The translations under genes and the position numbers were made by a program. A stretch of DNA of 5,679 nt, from contig JAXFQS010000021.1 in assembly GCA_034178815.1 (NCBI GenBank), forward strand, positions 1-5,679, given 5' to 3'. Below are positions 3,974 through 5,679 of the stretch, one piece after another. The DNA comes from JAXFQS01 sp034178815. GTDB lineage: Bacteria; Verrucomicrobiota; Kiritimatiellia; RFP12; DVOR01. The first letter of the stretch is position 1. Each line of letters begins with the position of its first letter. Below the pieces are notes generated by a model. That model was not told the origin of the DNA, did no database searches, and worked only from the letters and a program-made list of their open reading frames with translations.

Positions 3974-5679
3974 ATGAGAGAGTTTTTCCGTCACGCCTTC
4001 AAGCCGCTCGCCCTGCTGGCCTGCCTGGCTGCCCCGGTCGCCTTTGCCGCCCCCAAGATCACCAATGTCCAAATCGTTGACGAAACCGGAACCGCCCTCT
4101 CCGACGAAACCTTCGCCGAGGGAGAGACCGTCACCTTCGAAGTCACCTTCGACACCGTCCTCAACACCCAGGAGAGCGAACTGGCTAACTTCCGCCTCGT
4201 GCTGAACTATCCCAAAACCAATGTCGACTCCGCCGAATACTCCGCCGTCTACGCCGCCAACGGCTCTCGCGTGGCGGGCTCCCCCACCAAACTGCGCTTC
4301 ACCTACACCGTCCGCCCCGGCGATATCGTCACCGGCCTGCACGCCACCTCCACCAGCGGCACCCTCTCCTTCGCCGGACTCTCCTCCCAGACGCCCGAAT
4401 TCACCTACGGCACCTACGCAGACCAGGGACAGAATATTAAAATTTCCGGCTGGGACTTCAACCTCCCCGTCGCCAAAGCCATCCCCGTCTGCGTCACCAC
4501 CCTGACCTTCCGCACCGAAGGCGCCCTCCCCGGAAAGACCACCACCAGCGCCAAACCCCGCAAGATTCGCCTGTGGACTACCAGTGCCGCTGTCGCCATC
4601 CTCGACGGCGATAGCTCCGGGCAGTCCTCCGTTCTGACCGCGGGCGCCAACGGCCAGCCCGGCGAAATAGCCGTCCGCGTCGCCTTCTACGGCGCCGGCA
4701 CCTACCCCTTCTATATGAACGACGGCCGCGAAGCCCAGCCCGCGGACAATGACCAAGCCATCGCCTTGGGCACCGTCACCGTCAAGCAGACCACCTTCGT
4801 CGGCGATGACGGCGCCCCCCACAACCTCTTCTCCCAGGACGCCTGGAACTACTTCACCCTCACCATTAAAAACGGCGAAGACAACAAAGTCCCGCGCGGC
4901 GACTCCGTCACCGCAACCCTCGCCTGCTACCTCCCCGATTCCTTCTTCGCCGCCAACGGGCCCCTTGCCCTCGACCTCGCCTTCGCCAACGCCTCCGTCG
5001 CCAACTCCCCCAAGTCCGACATCGTCTTCACCCAGTACGGCCAGTCCATCACCCTTACCCTTACCGGCAGCCGCAATGCCATCCAAACGGAAAATACAGT
5101 CGGACTCGTCCCCTCCGGCTCGACCGGCGCCAACTTCACTTCCCCCTCGGGAACCCCCGCCTCCAACCTCTACATCCTGCCCCAGGTCTTGACCGCCGCA
5201 GGCACCACCATCTACGGCGAACTCACCGTCGGCGAAGTCCTCAAAGAGTTCGAACTCCTCTATAACGGCAACCCCATCCCCGCCGAAGGACTCTACTACA
5301 ACGAAGGCGAGATCCTCACCAACCTCACCGTGCGCGTCCCCGCCGCCGTCTCCTCGCCTATGACCCTCGCCGTGACGACCCTCGACGGCTCCGGCAGCGA
5401 ATCCTCCGGCGTCGTCCAGGCTAGCCCCGCGACCGTCACCATCGCCACCGGAGAGACCCTCTCCACCGCCTTCAATGTCCTGATTGCAAACGGCGATGCC
5501 AACGGCACCATCCGCATCGTCCAGCGCACCGTGCCCGTAGCCTACAAGCCGCTCGACATCCCCGTCAACACTTACAATGTCGACCCCGAAGCCACCCTTA
5601 CCTCCCCGCTCCAGAGCGACTTCGCCCCCTTGCAGACCATTCAGTTCCGCGCCACCTTCAAGGATGTGCTCGCCGATAA
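3974..5679 (+). CDS. Large secreted beta-rich repeat protein, 3' end outside the window
   Basis: From the ATG at 3974 the frame is open for 568 codons and leaves the window without a stop; the TAA at the very last bases is out of frame. Residues 1-25 are a Sec signal peptide with a clear AFA cleavage site before APKITNV. The mature part is rich in Thr, Ser, Val, Ala, Gly and Asn with alternating hydrophobic strands, as in tandem beta-sandwich (Ig-like or Calx-beta-like) surface proteins. It has few cysteines and no recognised catalytic motif. Residues about 460-500 (ASPATVTIATGETLSTAFNV and after) resemble the strand pattern of Calx-beta or Big-type modules. Residues 550-568 resemble residues 47-65, hinting at a repeat of about 500 residues. 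Codons end overwhelmingly in C. Likely role is an adhesin, S-layer-like or matrix protein; this is inference. No anchor can be seen because the C-terminus is missing. Confidence 0.8.
   Translation, partial: MREFFRHAFKPLALLACLAAPVAFAAPKITNVQIVDETGTALSDETFAEGETVTFEVTFDTVLNTQESELANFRLVLNYPKTNVDSAEYSAVYAANGSRVAGSPTKLRFTYTVRPGDIVTGLHATSTSGTLSFAGLSSQTPEFTYGTYADQGQNIKISGWDFNLPVAKAIPVCVTTLTFRTEGALPGKTTTSAKPRKIRLWTTSAAVAILDGDSSGQSSVLTAGANGQPGEIAVRVAFYGAGTYPFYMNDGREAQPADNDQAIALGTVTVKQTTFVGDDGAPHNLFSQDAWNYFTLTIKNGEDNKVPRGDSVTATLACYLPDSFFAANGPLALDLAFANASVANSPKSDIVFTQYGQSITLTLTGSRNAIQTENTVGLVPSGSTGANFTSPSGTPASNLYILPQVLTAAGTTIYGELTVGEVLKEFELLYNGNPIPAEGLYYNEGEILTNLTVRVPAAVSSPMTLAVTTLDGSGSESSGVVQASPATVTIATGETLSTAFNVLIANGDANGTIRIVQRTVPVAYKPLDIPVNTYNVDPEATLTSPLQSDFAPLQTIQFRATFKDVLAD
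4112..4168 (+). repeat. First copy of an internal protein repeat segment
   Basis: Encodes FAEGETVTFEVTFDTVLNT (residues 47-65). It aligns without gaps with residues 550-568 at 5621-5677, with nine identities of 19 including F, A, T, F, T-F and V-L. Confidence 0.4.
5621..5677 (+). repeat. Second copy of the internal protein repeat segment, at the right edge
   Basis: Encodes FAPLQTIQFRATFKDVLAD (residues 550-568), matching residues 47-65 of the same protein. The offset of 503 residues suggests that a new module begins here and continues beyond the window. Confidence 0.4.

Noticed and set aside
3935..5086. Open frame of 383 codons on the minus strand, very Gly-, Val- and Glu-rich
   Set aside because: It is a mirror of the C-rich codon usage of the secreted protein gene; the Gly-rich composition is what the antisense of GCC/ACC/CTC codons gives.

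Overview
The window looks like chromosomal DNA from a GC-rich member of the Planctomycetes-Verrucomicrobia-Lentisphaerae group; Kiritimatiellota or Lentisphaerota is my best guess. The guess rests on gene content: a secreted WbsX/GH99-like protein, a lipoprotein GH28-like beta-helix enzyme, a short coiled-coil lipoprotein and a large secreted beta-rich protein. Codon choice is dominated by C-ending codons. No rRNA, tRNA, CRISPR array or insertion sequence was found.

Layout. At the left edge (1-119, minus strand) is the possible start of a truncated gene with a C...C-x2-C cysteine pattern resembling a RecQ-type zinc site, behind a good extended -10 promoter. The divergent spacer to position 259 also holds a TTGACA-type promoter facing right. 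Two plus-strand genes follow: 260-1426, a secreted GH99-like/WbsX-family protein, and 1503-2882, a lipoprotein of the GH28-like right-handed beta-helix type. Both are predicted to be exported and probably act on a complex polysaccharide at or beyond the cell envelope.

A 437-base gene-free spacer (2883-3319) is very GC-rich. It carries several inverted repeats and, at its right end, a clear extended -10 promoter. That promoter drives a second unit: 3320-3916, a 198-residue coiled-coil lipoprotein of unknown function, and 57 bases later 3974 to beyond the right edge, a large secreted protein of beta-sandwich character. The last 19 complete residues in the window resemble residues 47-65 of the same protein, so a second copy of a module of about 500 residues seems to begin at the edge.

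The best candidates for something undescribed are the lipoprotein plus giant repeat-protein pair, and the GH28-like enzyme in which the three catalytic aspartates are kept at canonical spacing while the usual histidine position is a cysteine. All family assignments come from reading motifs by eye; no database search was possible.
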